From Christensenella sp. UBA7588 (GTDB taxonomy: Bacteria > Bacillota > Clostridia > Christensenellales > CAG-917), in assembly GCA_002478945.1 (NCBI GenBank), contig DLKM01000020.1:49788-113787 (forward strand): a DNA stretch of 64,000 nt. Direction: 5' to 3'. Each line of letters begins with the position of its first letter. The first letter of the stretch is position 1. This document shows positions 52,294 through 60,599 of the stretch, one piece after another. The translations under genes and the position numbers were made by a program. The notes under the pieces are model-generated. The model was not told the origin of the DNA. It saw only the letters and a program-made list of their open reading frames with translations, and made no database searches.

Positions 52294-54408
52294 TCACCCC
52301 CTGTCACGATAGAGCGCGTCTATGAAATAACTATGCTGCCTCTTGAGTTCTTCCACGCTCGCTTTCTCTGTAGCGTAAGTGATATAGTCGTTCAAGCCGA
52401 CCTTTGCCTTTATTGCCATATCGCTGAAATAATCCGAAAAGCAGTCCGTCGAGAAACGCTCTTTATAAATCTTGTAATTCATAAGGTTGTATCTCTCACG
52501 ATTTTTCTTTCCGTCCATAGTGCCTTGCTCCGTTTGCACGAACACGGTTGAGTACCCGTACTTGTTATAGATTTTTAAGTTGCGCTGATACAGCAAGTTC
52601 ACAAGCCATTTGAGCGCATGCATAAACAGCGTGTTGTCACCACGCTTATATCGGAAATCGTAATACAGTTTGATAAACCACTTGAACGCCTTTTCCGCCA
52701 TCATTTCTTCAAGCGTATAGAACGGCAATGCAACGAGAGTTTCTCCGGTAGATATAATCGTCACAATGTCGGCAAGATCTCGTGCGTCTGCGCCCCAACT
52801 TTCAGGACGTTGCTCGTCGGTGAAAACTTTTATGAACGGAAAGTTCTCAACCGTTGCCGAGTGCCTGCACATTTTGAGCCAGTTGTTGAAAAGGTCGTTC
52901 TTTTGGTTTGTTTCGAGCGTGCCTTTCCTAACTTCTTTCAATTCAAGGTTGTTGCCACGCTCTTTACCGACTTCCGTTATAAGCACAACGCCGAACTCAA
53001 AACTGCCGTTGTTGATATTGTCCGCAATGACCTTTCGCCCAAGGCGCAAAGTATCGAAGTCGAGAATATGCGCATTGTGACTTAGACTCTTATCCCGCTT
53101 TACAAAGAAGTCTGAACTCCATATCGGGAAATTGCCACCGTCCATAAGCACGCTATCCTCACGTACGGAATAGTTGGACACGATAAGGCTGGATTCTATG
53201 ACGTATATAAAGTACAACTTTACATAATTCGTCAACACATCGAAAAGGTAATACGTTTTGAGTTCGTCATTGTATGTAAGTCCGTATAGGTCATAGTCGT
53301 AACCGTACAATTGCCATTTTGCATTATGGTGCTTTTCAAAACGCTCTCGTTTCAACTTCATCCATTTCTCGATACTTGCAAGATTGTAGATTGCGTGATG
53401 CTCCATACATTTGCGCACTTCCATTTCAAGTGCAATCCACGGAAAGTTTGGGAATCGCATATCGTTTTTCTGCAAGAGTTCGAGCGCTTTCTGCCTAAAC
53501 ATAACGTCTTGCGAAAGTGCCATATCCGTAATGATTGTTGTCTTGCGTTTACCCATACTTCCGCAAGTCATAGACACTATCGGAAGGGCGTTTATGAAAC
53601 CGCAATTTTGAGCCTCTTTGTGACGTAAAATATCTACTGCGATTTTACGCCTTATATGCTCGAAAATAAGCCACACAAAAGGCAGTAAACTCCACCACGG
53701 AAAGTGCTTGAAAATCACTTGCAAATCTATGACAAGTTTCCTTGCAATCGTGTATATCGAAACGAAATCGAAAGACACCGAGAAATACAAAAAGTATGCA
53801 AAGAACGATATGACGATGCTCGTCAGATTCAGACTGCAAAACCATATAATCGCCCACACAATCGGTATCCATTTTTGACTGCTTAAAAAAGCAAAATATC
53901 CTATGATAAATTGTACCGTAGGATGCGTTATTTTTCGTGAAATCGCCTTGTGAATTTGTAGCGGTTTCGAGTCCTTGTTATGCTTTGTATTCGGGGTTGA
54001 ATACAACTTCTTTATAACAAAGAAAAGCACAAAAACAAAGGGCAAAACTATCACGAGAATTTGTGCCGCGACACCCAGTTTTTCGCCTACGGTTTTACCG
54101 TATAATATGAAGTTGTCAAGGTTCGCAAACAATCTCCAAAACTCAACGAATTTGACTTTGAAATCGCCAAAGTCGGATGGAAGTATAGACTCCCATTTTA
54201 TAGCGTTTGAGCCGTCGAGAATGCTCGGGTTTAATTCTGTATCTATACCGAATAATTCGCAGAAATAATATTTTATCGAGTGTATTAAGTCGATTAAACT
54301 CTCGAATATGCGAATATAGGACGTTTTGAATACAAGTGCAGCGAGTAGGATAAACACTATCGTAATAAGCACGCTTATCACTATGTACGCTATGTTTTTC
54401 TTGCTCAT
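52294..54408 (-). CDS. Membrane P-loop protein, candidate filamentous-phage assembly/extrusion ATPase (Zot-like)
   Basis: A 704-residue protein. One helix at residues 7-27, another near 105-135 and hydrophobic stretches to about 265 form a membrane part. A cytoplasmic ATPase-like region follows, with the P-loop-like CGSMGKRKTT near 283 and a hydrophobic strand ending VVLITEVGKERG near 475 as candidate Walker B. Filamentous phages encode one such ATPase (pI/Zot) next to Rep and coat genes, which fits here. But in known pI the ATPase precedes the membrane helix, while here it follows, more like a VirD4-type coupling protein. AGGAGGT precedes the start, which overlaps the previous stop. Confidence 0.6.
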   Translation of the reverse strand: MSKKNIAYIVISVLITIVFILLAALVFKTSYIRIFESLIDLIHSIKYYFCELFGIDTELNPSILDGSNAIKWESILPSDFGDFKVKFVEFWRLFANLDNFILYGKTVGEKLGVAAQILVIVLPFVFVLFFVIKKLYSTPNTKHNKDSKPLQIHKAISRKITHPTVQFIIGYFAFLSSQKWIPIVWAIIWFCSLNLTSIVISFFAYFLYFSVSFDFVSIYTIARKLVIDLQVIFKHFPWWSLLPFVWLIFEHIRRKIAVDILRHKEAQNCGFINALPIVSMTCGSMGKRKTTIITDMALSQDVMFRQKALELLQKNDMRFPNFPWIALEMEVRKCMEHHAIYNLASIEKWMKLKRERFEKHHNAKWQLYGYDYDLYGLTYNDELKTYYLFDVLTNYVKLYFIYVIESSLIVSNYSVREDSVLMDGGNFPIWSSDFFVKRDKSLSHNAHILDFDTLRLGRKVIADNINNGSFEFGVVLITEVGKERGNNLELKEVRKGTLETNQKNDLFNNWLKMCRHSATVENFPFIKVFTDEQRPESWGADARDLADIVTIISTGETLVALPFYTLEEMMAEKAFKWFIKLYYDFRYKRGDNTLFMHALKWLVNLLYQRNLKIYNKYGYSTVFVQTEQGTMDGKKNRERYNLMNYKIYKERFSTDCFSDYFSDMAIKAKVGLNDYITYATEKASVEELKRQHSYFIDALYRDRG

Positions 54409-54563
54409 AAGCCACCTCCTATATTGGTTGCTACATTGAGTATTCTTGCCTCGTTATCGGTCGTAATAGAAGACAATCGGCTACCTGTAAATATCAAGTA
54501 GCCGACTGCGAATACAACCAAAATAATGAGCAGAATACATACGATTCTTTTCACTGTTTTCAT
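54405..54563 (-). CDS. 52-aa single-pass membrane protein, candidate coat or minor virion protein
   Basis: The ATG at 54563 has AGGAG upstream. The product is a basic N-terminus (three charged residues), one hydrophobic helix (about 6-26) and a short polar tail. Size suits a filamentous-phage coat protein. However, known major coat proteins have an acidic outer N-terminus and basic inner C-terminus, opposite to what is seen here, so the role is uncertain. It overlaps the ATPase gene start by 4 bp. Confidence 0.55.
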   Translation of the reverse strand: MKTVKRIVCILLIILVVFAVGYLIFTGSRLSSITTDNEARILNVATNIGGGL

Positions 54564-54571
54564 TGTATCTC

Positions 54572-55003
54572 CTATCCAAGTTTTATACTGCAAGTCGCAC
54601 TACAATCGGGGTTGTCTTTACTCGTTGCCGTAAGCGTCAAATACACGGTGTATGTGATGCCAACTTTGTGATATTTCAGCACCGTAATTTTACACTCCGC
54701 GCCATCGATTTCAAGGCTCAAATAATCGTATGGATCTTTGTCTTTTATAACCGCATACGTGATGCTCGAAGTCTTGTCTTTATTCCAAGTCAGCGTCCAC
54801 TCAAACGTCTGCGGAACACCGTCCGGATGAGCGGTTGCGACCACCGTTTTTGAGTCGCCGACAGCCCTTGCTTGATTGCTCTCCGCAAAGGCAATATCAT
54901 ACGATTTTATAGGCTCGAAACAAAGCGAAATCATAAGGCAAATCAGGCACAAAATCAGCATGTAAATTTCGGCTTTTAATAGCACCGTTTTTTCTTGTTT
55001 CAT
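54572..55003 (-). CDS. Exported 143-aa Ig-like protein of the phage-like operon
   Basis: N-terminal signal peptide (about residues 10-40, cleavage after AFA near 40), then about 100 residues of beta-sandwich with an FEWTLTWNKD core and two Cys near the C-terminus in SCSATCS-like spacing, consistent with a bacterial Ig domain. No anchor. The start overlaps the previous stop (GTATGA) and has AAGGCGGT upstream. Probably exported or virion-associated; it resembles the Ig-like region of the 361-aa protein in the same operon. Confidence 0.65.
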   Translation of the reverse strand: MKQEKTVLLKAEIYMLILCLICLMISLCFEPIKSYDIAFAESNQARAVGDSKTVVATAHPDGVPQTFEWTLTWNKDKTSSITYAVIKDKDPYDYLSLEIDGAECKITVLKYHKVGITYTVYLTLTATSKDNPDCSATCSIKLG

Positions 55004-57021
55004 ACGCTATCACCGCCTTGTGATTTGTCCTTTGCTTTGCGCTTTTCTTTGGCAGATTTTATCGCTTTGAAAGGTGCGCAAATAACGAGCCAAATTCCTT
55101 TGAAGATATAAGGCAATATCGGCGCAAGAAGTATTAGGCAAATGATGAGAACGATAACCGCAATGATTATCTTCCACCATTCCAACTTCTGTGCCGGAGC
55201 CGTGAATCCGTTTATGACGTCGGTAGGGCTGGACACAACGGGGATGACGTGATAAACGCCGTCCTTGTTGAACGTCAGTTCTATGATGTCAAAGTCAAGG
55301 AATATGGTTTCGCTTGCAATATAGGTGTCTGCCTCGTCCTCGGGAACATAATTACCTTCATTGTCATTTCGTCCGCACGCTTGAGAGAAATAGTCCGTGT
55401 TGGCAAATCTGAACAATACCACTCGTCTGTTGAGCGCACTCTCTTTTGCATAGAACGCTCTTAGATTTGCAACATCGTTCTTGTTCACAAGCAATCTTTG
55501 AGATACGCCGTAGTCGTCGGCAATCAAGTCATCTGCTTTCACTTCATAGATGGGCGAGATGTCCTTATAATCACCGCTTGTTTGAGGCCAAGAAAAACCA
55601 TAGTCCCAGAGCTTATCCCACCACGAGTGGTTAGAGTCGTAGCTCATAAGATTGAAGGTGTCGGCAAGGTCAATAGTTTTGTCGTTGTGTCCCATTTGGC
55701 GTCCGTCGTCAACGTAGGATTCAAACAAGTCCTTGCTTATCTCTCTACCGTTGCAGTCTATGTATCCGTTGCCGAGTTCGTTGGAGTATCCATAAATATA
55801 TTCGGCAACTCTGTTGGCTGCAACGTCGCCCGCAACGGGTTTTGAAAAAAGAAAGTCAAAGACCTCATCCAACCCAACGTATGGCGAATAGAAAACCATA
55901 GGCATCATATCCGACTGACTGTTTGCCTTGCTTACCTTTGTGGAATTAAAGACTGCGCCGCCGCTCTTTTCCTCATAGTTGGTTCTTACGTTAAAGCACC
56001 AGTCGTACTCAATTGACGTGTAACTATGGTATTTGTCCGACGTTGACTCAACCTTATATCCTGTGAAAAGATGATAGGGTATTTCCGAGTTGGTTTGGTT
56101 TATCTCTCGCTTTAACTTTGAGCCTACAAGCATCTTTTGATAAAACGCTTCATTGGAAGTGATGGCGGCAAGTTTTGTCTTGTACTCCCACCATTCCGCG
56201 CGTATCTTTTGCAACTTTCCGTACTCTTGATAGATTCGTTCGGGGATAGAGAAATACACCGAGTTGACTTCGTTGTAATGGTCTTTGCCTTTGCTCGAAA
56301 CGTTGGTTCTGAACGATGTGTGATGCACTTCGAGTGCCAAAGTTTCAAGGTCTTGCACAACGCAATTCAACGTAGATTTTGCATTGGCGTCGGGGCCGTA
56401 TCCTTCTGAATATCCCGTGAAAGTGTACGTTCCGCCGACGCCGTATTCGGTAGCGTTTTTATCTCCGTACGTTACGAGTTCAATGCCCGAAATATCGTAT
56501 CTGCGCTCGTTGGTATTCACTCGTTCCGCAAAGGTCTTGTCCGCTATTTTTCTATCTATGATTTTGTATTTGTAGAACAGATTTTTATAGTCGTTTGATG
56601 ACTTACTGCAGAACTGCAAATCAAACTTTTCATACCTTGTAGGCGTGCCGTTTTCGTCGTAACTTACAGCCATTTGAATTTTGTTCTGTTTGCTATTTGT
56701 TGACAAATTCAAGGCTTGTGGGTTATAAATCAGCAGATAAAGTCCGTAATTTGCTCGCATATTGGATTTGAATGAATAGCAATACTCAATAAAACTCACA
56801 ATGCGCAGCGTTCCGTTTTCGTTGTACGGATAGTCCTTCAAATCGAAAGGTTTTCCGTCTATGGTGGACGACAAAAGGTCGTCCAAAACATTCGTGGTGT
56901 CAAACGAATTTTCACTTGACGCATACGCAATTTGCGGTGTCCCTTGCATCATCAAAACGATGGTGCAAAGGACCAAGAGTATTGCCATAACCAAACGGCT
57001 ATTTTGCTTTGATTGTGCCAT
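55000..57021 (-). CDS. Large exported protein with C-terminal membrane anchor, candidate receptor-binding (pIII-like) protein
   Basis: A 673-residue protein with a signal peptide (about 10-35, AYA near 34), a long extracellular region of about 560 residues rich in Tyr and Asn, and a C-terminal hydrophobic helix (about 610-645) followed by a basic Lys-rich tail. A signal peptide plus one C-terminal anchor is the layout of filamentous-phage pIII adsorption proteins. No sequence motif proves this. The ATG at 57021 has GAGGT 9 bases upstream and overlaps the end of the previous gene by 23 bp. Confidence 0.65.
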   Translation of the reverse strand: MAQSKQNSRLVMAILLVLCTIVLMMQGTPQIAYASSENSFDTTNVLDDLLSSTIDGKPFDLKDYPYNENGTLRIVSFIEYCYSFKSNMRANYGLYLLIYNPQALNLSTNSKQNKIQMAVSYDENGTPTRYEKFDLQFCSKSSNDYKNLFYKYKIIDRKIADKTFAERVNTNERRYDISGIELVTYGDKNATEYGVGGTYTFTGYSEGYGPDANAKSTLNCVVQDLETLALEVHHTSFRTNVSSKGKDHYNEVNSVYFSIPERIYQEYGKLQKIRAEWWEYKTKLAAITSNEAFYQKMLVGSKLKREINQTNSEIPYHLFTGYKVESTSDKYHSYTSIEYDWCFNVRTNYEEKSGGAVFNSTKVSKANSQSDMMPMVFYSPYVGLDEVFDFLFSKPVAGDVAANRVAEYIYGYSNELGNGYIDCNGREISKDLFESYVDDGRQMGHNDKTIDLADTFNLMSYDSNHSWWDKLWDYGFSWPQTSGDYKDISPIYEVKADDLIADDYGVSQRLLVNKNDVANLRAFYAKESALNRRVVLFRFANTDYFSQACGRNDNEGNYVPEDEADTYIASETIFLDFDIIELTFNKDGVYHVIPVVSSPTDVINGFTAPAQKLEWWKIIIAVIVLIICLILLAPILPYIFKGIWLVICAPFKAIKSAKEKRKAKDKSQGGDSV

Positions 57022-57622
57022 CCGGCTGTACCTCGAATACGAGTTGTTCTTGCAGCGTGACACCTTCCACCGCAACGTAATTATGGAAACTGATTTTAAT
57101 CACCGCTTCGCCGTTGTACGAGTAAACAAGCAACGTGAAGTTATCTACGGAATTGTCCACGTCGTCTTGATTGAAAGTCACTTCTTTGTCGGGATAGAGT
57201 CTTTGCAAAATGCTTTGCATTGTATAGTTACCATTGATAACGAAATCGTTTTCGTTTTGGGTAATGTCAAAGCCTTTTGTGAGATCTTCTTCCGCGCCGA
57301 AACTGTATATCTCTCCGTCCACCGTGAAGTCAAAATCATTGTCGTGCGACACGTTCGGAACAATCTTTAAGGTATAACCGCTTATGTCCTTATTGACCGC
57401 TCCGAAAGTGTATTTGACTATGAACTTGTTTTCCGCGTCTTGTTTCATTATGTAGTTGTCATAGTCCGAGAGCATTCGCTTTCCATCGCTTTCAACATAA
57501 AAAGTTTTGAAATCAGATGTAAAACCATTAGTGAAGAAAGCAATAGAACCGACGGCAAGCACCAAGAGCAATACACATACGATTACGGCAATCGTCTTGC
57601 CAACATTCATTTGCTTTTTCAT
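56999..57622 (-). CDS. Membrane-anchored extracytoplasmic protein (207 aa), phage-like operon
   Basis: One N-terminal membrane helix (about 9-31) and a soluble outer domain of about 175 residues with beta-strand-like segments. No lipobox. Strong AGAGGTGG before the ATG. No family recognised. Its gene overlaps the large anchor-protein gene, so the two are coupled. A minor virion or assembly protein is a reasonable guess only from position. Confidence 0.6.
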   Translation of the reverse strand: MKKQMNVGKTIAVIVCVLLLVLAVGSIAFFTNGFTSDFKTFYVESDGKRMLSDYDNYIMKQDAENKFIVKYTFGAVNKDISGYTLKIVPNVSHDNDFDFTVDGEIYSFGAEEDLTKGFDITQNENDFVINGNYTMQSILQRLYPDKEVTFNQDDVDNSVDNFTLLVYSYNGEAVIKISFHNYVAVEGVTLQEQLVFEVQPDGTIKAK

Positions 57623-57635
57623 GCTCCACCTCTAA

Positions 57636-58721
57636 TTAAAACGAAAGCGTTGAATCAGAAAGCGATACGCTTTGCACGCCGGATACCGTACGAATATTGA
57701 TGGTGGTGCTGATACCCGTTTTTACTTCGGTGACTGTGATAGCGACATACGGGAGTTTGCCGTCCACATAACTGTCAAATGTCTGAACAGATTTACCGCT
57801 TCTACCTGCTTGCGTGCCGCTGAACGATGAAGGCATTTCTTGTGCAATTACTTTCAATTTGCCATTCTCAATGGAGAATTTATTGACACTCACATACCCG
57901 CCCGGTTTTTGGAAAGATGTCCAAATATAACCTGCCGATTCAAACACGTCTTGCACGGTGTAGTCAAAGTTTGCATAAGTAGTGCTTGTCAATGTGCCGC
58001 TTGAGTTGTAATTGAGACATTTGACCTTGATTGCGCCATAGGTAACTGCGGAAAGTTTGTATTCAGGGGTGAACGCACTTCCTACAAGACCAAACTCATT
58101 GTCAAGAGAAATGTCAAAATTATAAGTTTTTGTGCTTTGAACCTCTGCAATTTTAACGTTACTCCATTTACTGTCAGTAATAGTATTTGCACCGGTAGAC
58201 TTAACTTTGATAGAAGTAGGCGCACCGACATAGAGCACTTGACAATTCGCAGAGAATCCGCCCTCTCGCGTGGTAACGGTGATAATAATTTCGTCGTCGC
58301 CGAACGCTTTCTTACAAGTTACGGTCGCAATATTACTTCCGTCGCTTTTCGGGGTTACGGTAACGTAGTCCGTGACCTTTTCACTTCCGTGTTGTTTCGT
58401 AACGCCCCAAGCAACGCTCCAATCCACGAGTTTGTTGGTTGCCTCGACGGGAAGGACGGTTGCGGTAAGTGTTACGGATGCCGTATGACCTGACTCTGCC
58501 GCGGTCGTTGCGTCTGCCGAAAATGCAAGCACGGAAGGCATTTCATATATTTGACCTTCAAACATATTCTTGCCATCGCCGGTTGCAATAGGTGTTTCGG
58601 TATTGTTTTGTTTCATCTGCTGAATTACAAGCCCCAGCGCTGCGCCGACGCCTGCAAAAAGGACTATGATTGCCATAAGTGTCGCAATCCATTTGATACT
58701 GTTTTTCTTTTCTTGATTCAT
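57636..58721 (-). CDS. Membrane-anchored protein with Ig-like (Big-type) domains, 361 aa
   Basis: N-terminal membrane helix (about 10-35), then a linker and two to three bacterial Ig-like domains. VTLTATVLPVEATNKLVDWSVAW near residue 82 is a classic Big_2 opening, and TVTTREGGFSANCQVLYVG closes the first domain. GGAGG precedes the ATG. Ig-like modules on phage virion proteins usually bind host surface carbohydrates. It sits between the small cytoplasmic proteins and the other exported proteins of this operon. Confidence 0.7.
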   Translation of the reverse strand: MNQEKKNSIKWIATLMAIIVLFAGVGAALGLVIQQMKQNNTETPIATGDGKNMFEGQIYEMPSVLAFSADATTAAESGHTASVTLTATVLPVEATNKLVDWSVAWGVTKQHGSEKVTDYVTVTPKSDGSNIATVTCKKAFGDDEIIITVTTREGGFSANCQVLYVGAPTSIKVKSTGANTITDSKWSNVKIAEVQSTKTYNFDISLDNEFGLVGSAFTPEYKLSAVTYGAIKVKCLNYNSSGTLTSTTYANFDYTVQDVFESAGYIWTSFQKPGGYVSVNKFSIENGKLKVIAQEMPSSFSGTQAGRSGKSVQTFDSYVDGKLPYVAITVTEVKTGISTTINIRTVSGVQSVSLSDSTLSF

Positions 58722-58786
58722 ATTAATTCCTCCATTTTAGAAAAAGAAATACGACTGTATTTCAAGCCGTATTCCCTGATGCTTAT

Positions 58787-59128
58787 TTATCTGATAAGCA
58801 TATTGAGCAATGCTCTGTCCGATGATTTGAACGGCTGAATCTTGCATTCGTAAACTTCGCCGTCTTCGTCAAAAGAACGTACGCCATAGGTGTTGCCCGA
58901 AACGACTTTGCCTGTTTTTTCGTCCTTGATTTCGTAAGGCGTTACAACGAGTTCCGCTTTGTTTTCATTGCCGAAAACGATATCCAAAACTGTGTAGCCC
59001 GTGAAGTCCGGGGGCATAAGTTGCACTCTTGCCTCGATACCGCGCACAACGCCTTTGATGAAGTATGTAAAATACTGCTTGCCGTTTTTCTCGTAGGTTT
59101 CTCTTTCTACAAAGATTTTCTTATCCAT
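58787..59128 (-). CDS. 113-aa cytoplasmic protein, candidate single-stranded DNA-binding protein (pV-like)
   Basis: A small soluble protein with alternating beta-strand-like segments (KIFVERETYEKNGKQYFTYFIKG, then RVQLMPPDFTGYTVLDIVFG), without membrane segments. Filamentous phages place a small OB-fold ssDNA-binding protein near rep. The size and strand pattern here fit, but no motif is decisive. Strong AAGGAGG before the ATG. Part of the nine-gene leftward operon. Confidence 0.5.
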   Translation of the reverse strand: MDKKIFVERETYEKNGKQYFTYFIKGVVRGIEARVQLMPPDFTGYTVLDIVFGNENKAELVVTPYEIKDEKTGKVVSGNTYGVRSFDEDGEVYECKIQPFKSSDRALLNMLIR

Positions 59129-59142
59129 TGCTTATTTCCTCC

Positions 59143-59406
59143 TTATTTTTTCTTCCCGATAGTACGAGAGATAGTTCTTGCCTCGGATTTGGATTTGCCT
59201 TCGCCGAGAGCCTTTTTGTACTTGTACAAACCTGCGTGATCCGATTGCGCTTGCAAGTATCCGGAGCGAAGTCCTGCCTCGTAATCCGTGAGTTGTTTTC
59301 CTTCTTTTGCACCGTGTTCGTGCACCTTGTTCTTACGCTCCGATGCGTAGTCCTTCGCTCTCTTGGAAGGCACGCTCCATCTGCGTTCGCTATATTTGTT
59401 TGCCAT
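59143..59406 (-). CDS. 87-aa basic protein, first gene of the phage-like operon
   Basis: The ATG at 59406 follows AAGGAG at 9 bp; the longer frame to 59448 lacks such a site. The product is strongly basic (many Lys/Arg, ending GKKK) and predicted helical, as in a small DNA- or RNA-binding protein. No family recognised. First gene of the run that ends with rep. Confidence 0.55.
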   Translation of the reverse strand: MANKYSERRWSVPSKRAKDYASERKNKVHEHGAKEGKQLTDYEAGLRSGYLQAQSDHAGLYKYKKALGEGKSKSEARTISRTIGKKK

Positions 59407-59759
59407 TGAAAAATTCTCCTTTACCCGTTTTTGCCGATAGTGCAGCATAGTGATTTGTCTTTGCCCGTGTTGCCGTTAGCTAAGCGCGAAATTGGTATAT
59501 TAAGTTGATGTTTTGTAATCATAAAGTCTTGATTGTGAAACGTTCCGTTTCTTGCGACTTGTTCCGGAAGGTGGCCACCTTTATCTGAATTCAGTCCGCA
59601 ATCAACAGTCGTTCGCTTGTTCTCGCCCTTGATTACGTCATCAGTATAGGGCTTATTTTTCAAAAAAACCAGAACACCATTGTAAGCAAAAAGGACAACT
59701 TTCGAGCCCAATTCAAACAGTAATGAAATGCAGAAATGACACTATAAAATCCTATTGAA

Positions 59760-59780
59760 ACAACGATGTAACATTGTTGT
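59760..59780. promoter_or_regulatory. Inverted repeat, candidate repressor operator
   Basis: ACAACGATGT and ACATTGTTGT form a 10-bp inverted repeat with one mismatch around a single base, placed between the upstream terminator and the phage-like operon. Such a dyad is typical of a repressor binding site. Related half-sites in inverted order occur at 63,839-63,858. Confidence 0.45.
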
Positions 59781-59783
59781 ATA

Positions 59784-59818
59784 AACATAAAAAAAGACAA
59801 GGGGTTAACCTTGCCTTT
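59784..59818 (-). terminator. Rho-independent terminator separating the SOS-type module from the phage-like operon
   Basis: On the leftward RNA, AAAGGCAAGG pairs with CCTTGTCTTT (one G-U) and is followed by a run of seven T. It lies directly after the 82-aa gene stop. Confidence 0.85.
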
Positions 59819-59821
59819 CTT

Positions 59822-60070
59822 TTAATCGATGTACACTCTTGTATAAGTTGTGCTCGGCATACGCTTACCGTTTGGGTGATGTTTATCACCGTACATAATC
59901 ATATACTGTTTATCTCTTTGCCGTGTGCGCTTATAGAAGGTGTCATAACTTATTATGACGTTATCTTCCGTCGAGTTTTCGATATATTCCAATCTTTGTT
60001 TTACGATATAGTTTCTCGTTCTATATACGTTGTCTGCTTGCAATATAAAATCCGGGATAAATTCTTCCAT
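59822..60070 (-). CDS. Hypothetical 82-aa protein
   Basis: Good AAGGAG before the ATG and 11 bp after the HTH-like gene stop. The product is soluble, rich in Tyr, Arg and Asp, with no recognised motif. It ends at a strong terminator, so it closes the transcript that starts at lexA or later. Typical small gene of a mobile element; function unknown. Confidence 0.55.
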   Translation of the reverse strand: MEEFIPDFILQADNVYRTRNYIVKQRLEYIENSTEDNVIISYDTFYKRTRQRDKQYMIMYGDKHHPNGKRMPSTTYTRVYID

Positions 60071-60081
60071 ATTCTTTCTCC

Positions 60082-60381
60082 TTATGCTATAAGATGATTT
60101 TGAATAAAACGTAACAATTGCTTGTTAAGTCTTGTGACGTGCTCTCTGGCATATCCGTACTTCTCTGCTGCCGATTCCTGCGTGTTGTTTTCAACGTACA
60201 TGTAATAGTACAATTCATAAAGTTTAGGCGGTGCTTGGCATACGATTTCGTTATACTCTTCTACGGTTTTTAATACCTTGCACTCCCCTACGATTTTTGC
60301 TGTTTCCGTCATCTCGTCACGACGAGAATAGTAATATCTGATATTTCTCAAATCTTCTCTGATTGCTGTAAATGTTTTCAT
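60082..60381 (-). CDS. Helix-turn-helix protein, sigma-factor-region-4-like (99 aa)
   Basis: The C-terminal half contains a candidate helix-turn-helix: ESAAEKYGYAREHVTRLNKQ, as in sigma-70 region 4 or the ArpU/RinA-type late regulators of phages. The N-terminal half is helical and charged. AGGAG precedes the ATG. A micro-ORF ends 8 bp before it. Probably a transcription regulator of the mobile element; target unknown. Confidence 0.65.
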   Translation of the reverse strand: MKTFTAIREDLRNIRYYYSRRDEMTETAKIVGECKVLKTVEEYNEIVCQAPPKLYELYYYMYVENNTQESAAEKYGYAREHVTRLNKQLLRFIQNHLIA

Positions 60382-60389
60382 ATATTCTC

Positions 60390-60488
60390 CTAGTTCTTAT
60401 AAATAGATTTCCCGTAGCGGAGAATAAAAATATCCCCACTCGGTTTGCGACCTTTTTCAACACGTCGCATTCGGGTTGGGGATATCAT
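60390..60488 (-). CDS. 32-aa micro-ORF overlapping a large hairpin, possible leader peptide
   Basis: ATG at 60488, stop TAG at 60390, product very basic (MISPTRMRRVEKGRK start). AGGAG abuts the ATG, closer than normal. The same bases form a stem-loop: ATATCCCCA...TGCGAC at the 5' side pairs with GTCGCA...TGGGGATAT, followed by a T-rich run. The stop lies inside the ribosome binding site of the next gene. This could be a translated leader with attenuator, or only a structured RNA. Confidence 0.4.
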   Translation of the reverse strand: MISPTRMRRVEKGRKPSGDIFILRYGKSIYKN

Positions 60489-60599
60489 CTCCTATCGAAT
60501 CTTATCTATAAAAGCGGGGAACGAGGATTTATCTTGGGCGCTGTCACAGCCCGACCTTGATTTGCCTATATAGACGTATGTAGTTTTCCTTGTTAGTGA

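Larger units (their letters stand above)
59407..59821. other. Leader/promoter region of the phage-like operon
   Basis: No convincing gene in these 415 bp. A leftward frame at 59,421-59,711 (96 codons, TTG start) lacks a ribosome binding site. The region contains a terminator for the upstream transcript (59,784-59,818) and a palindrome at 59,760-59,780. No good promoter could be picked out by eye. Confidence 0.45.

Noticed and set aside
51242..54408. Interpretation of rep and P-loop genes as plasmid mobilisation genes
   Set aside because: The Rep motifs are of the phage G2P type, no relaxase or mating-pore gene is adjacent, and the surrounding genes are exported or membrane proteins; kept only as an alternative for the P-loop protein.
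59421..59711. 96-codon leftward open frame before the phage-like operon
   Set aside because: TTG start, no ribosome binding site, overlaps the start region of the 87-aa gene; composition does not look coding.
50986..59821. Attachment repeats flanking the phage-like segment
   Set aside because: Compared the two ends by eye (also against Firmicute dif-like sequence) and found no convincing direct repeat; a proper alignment would be needed.
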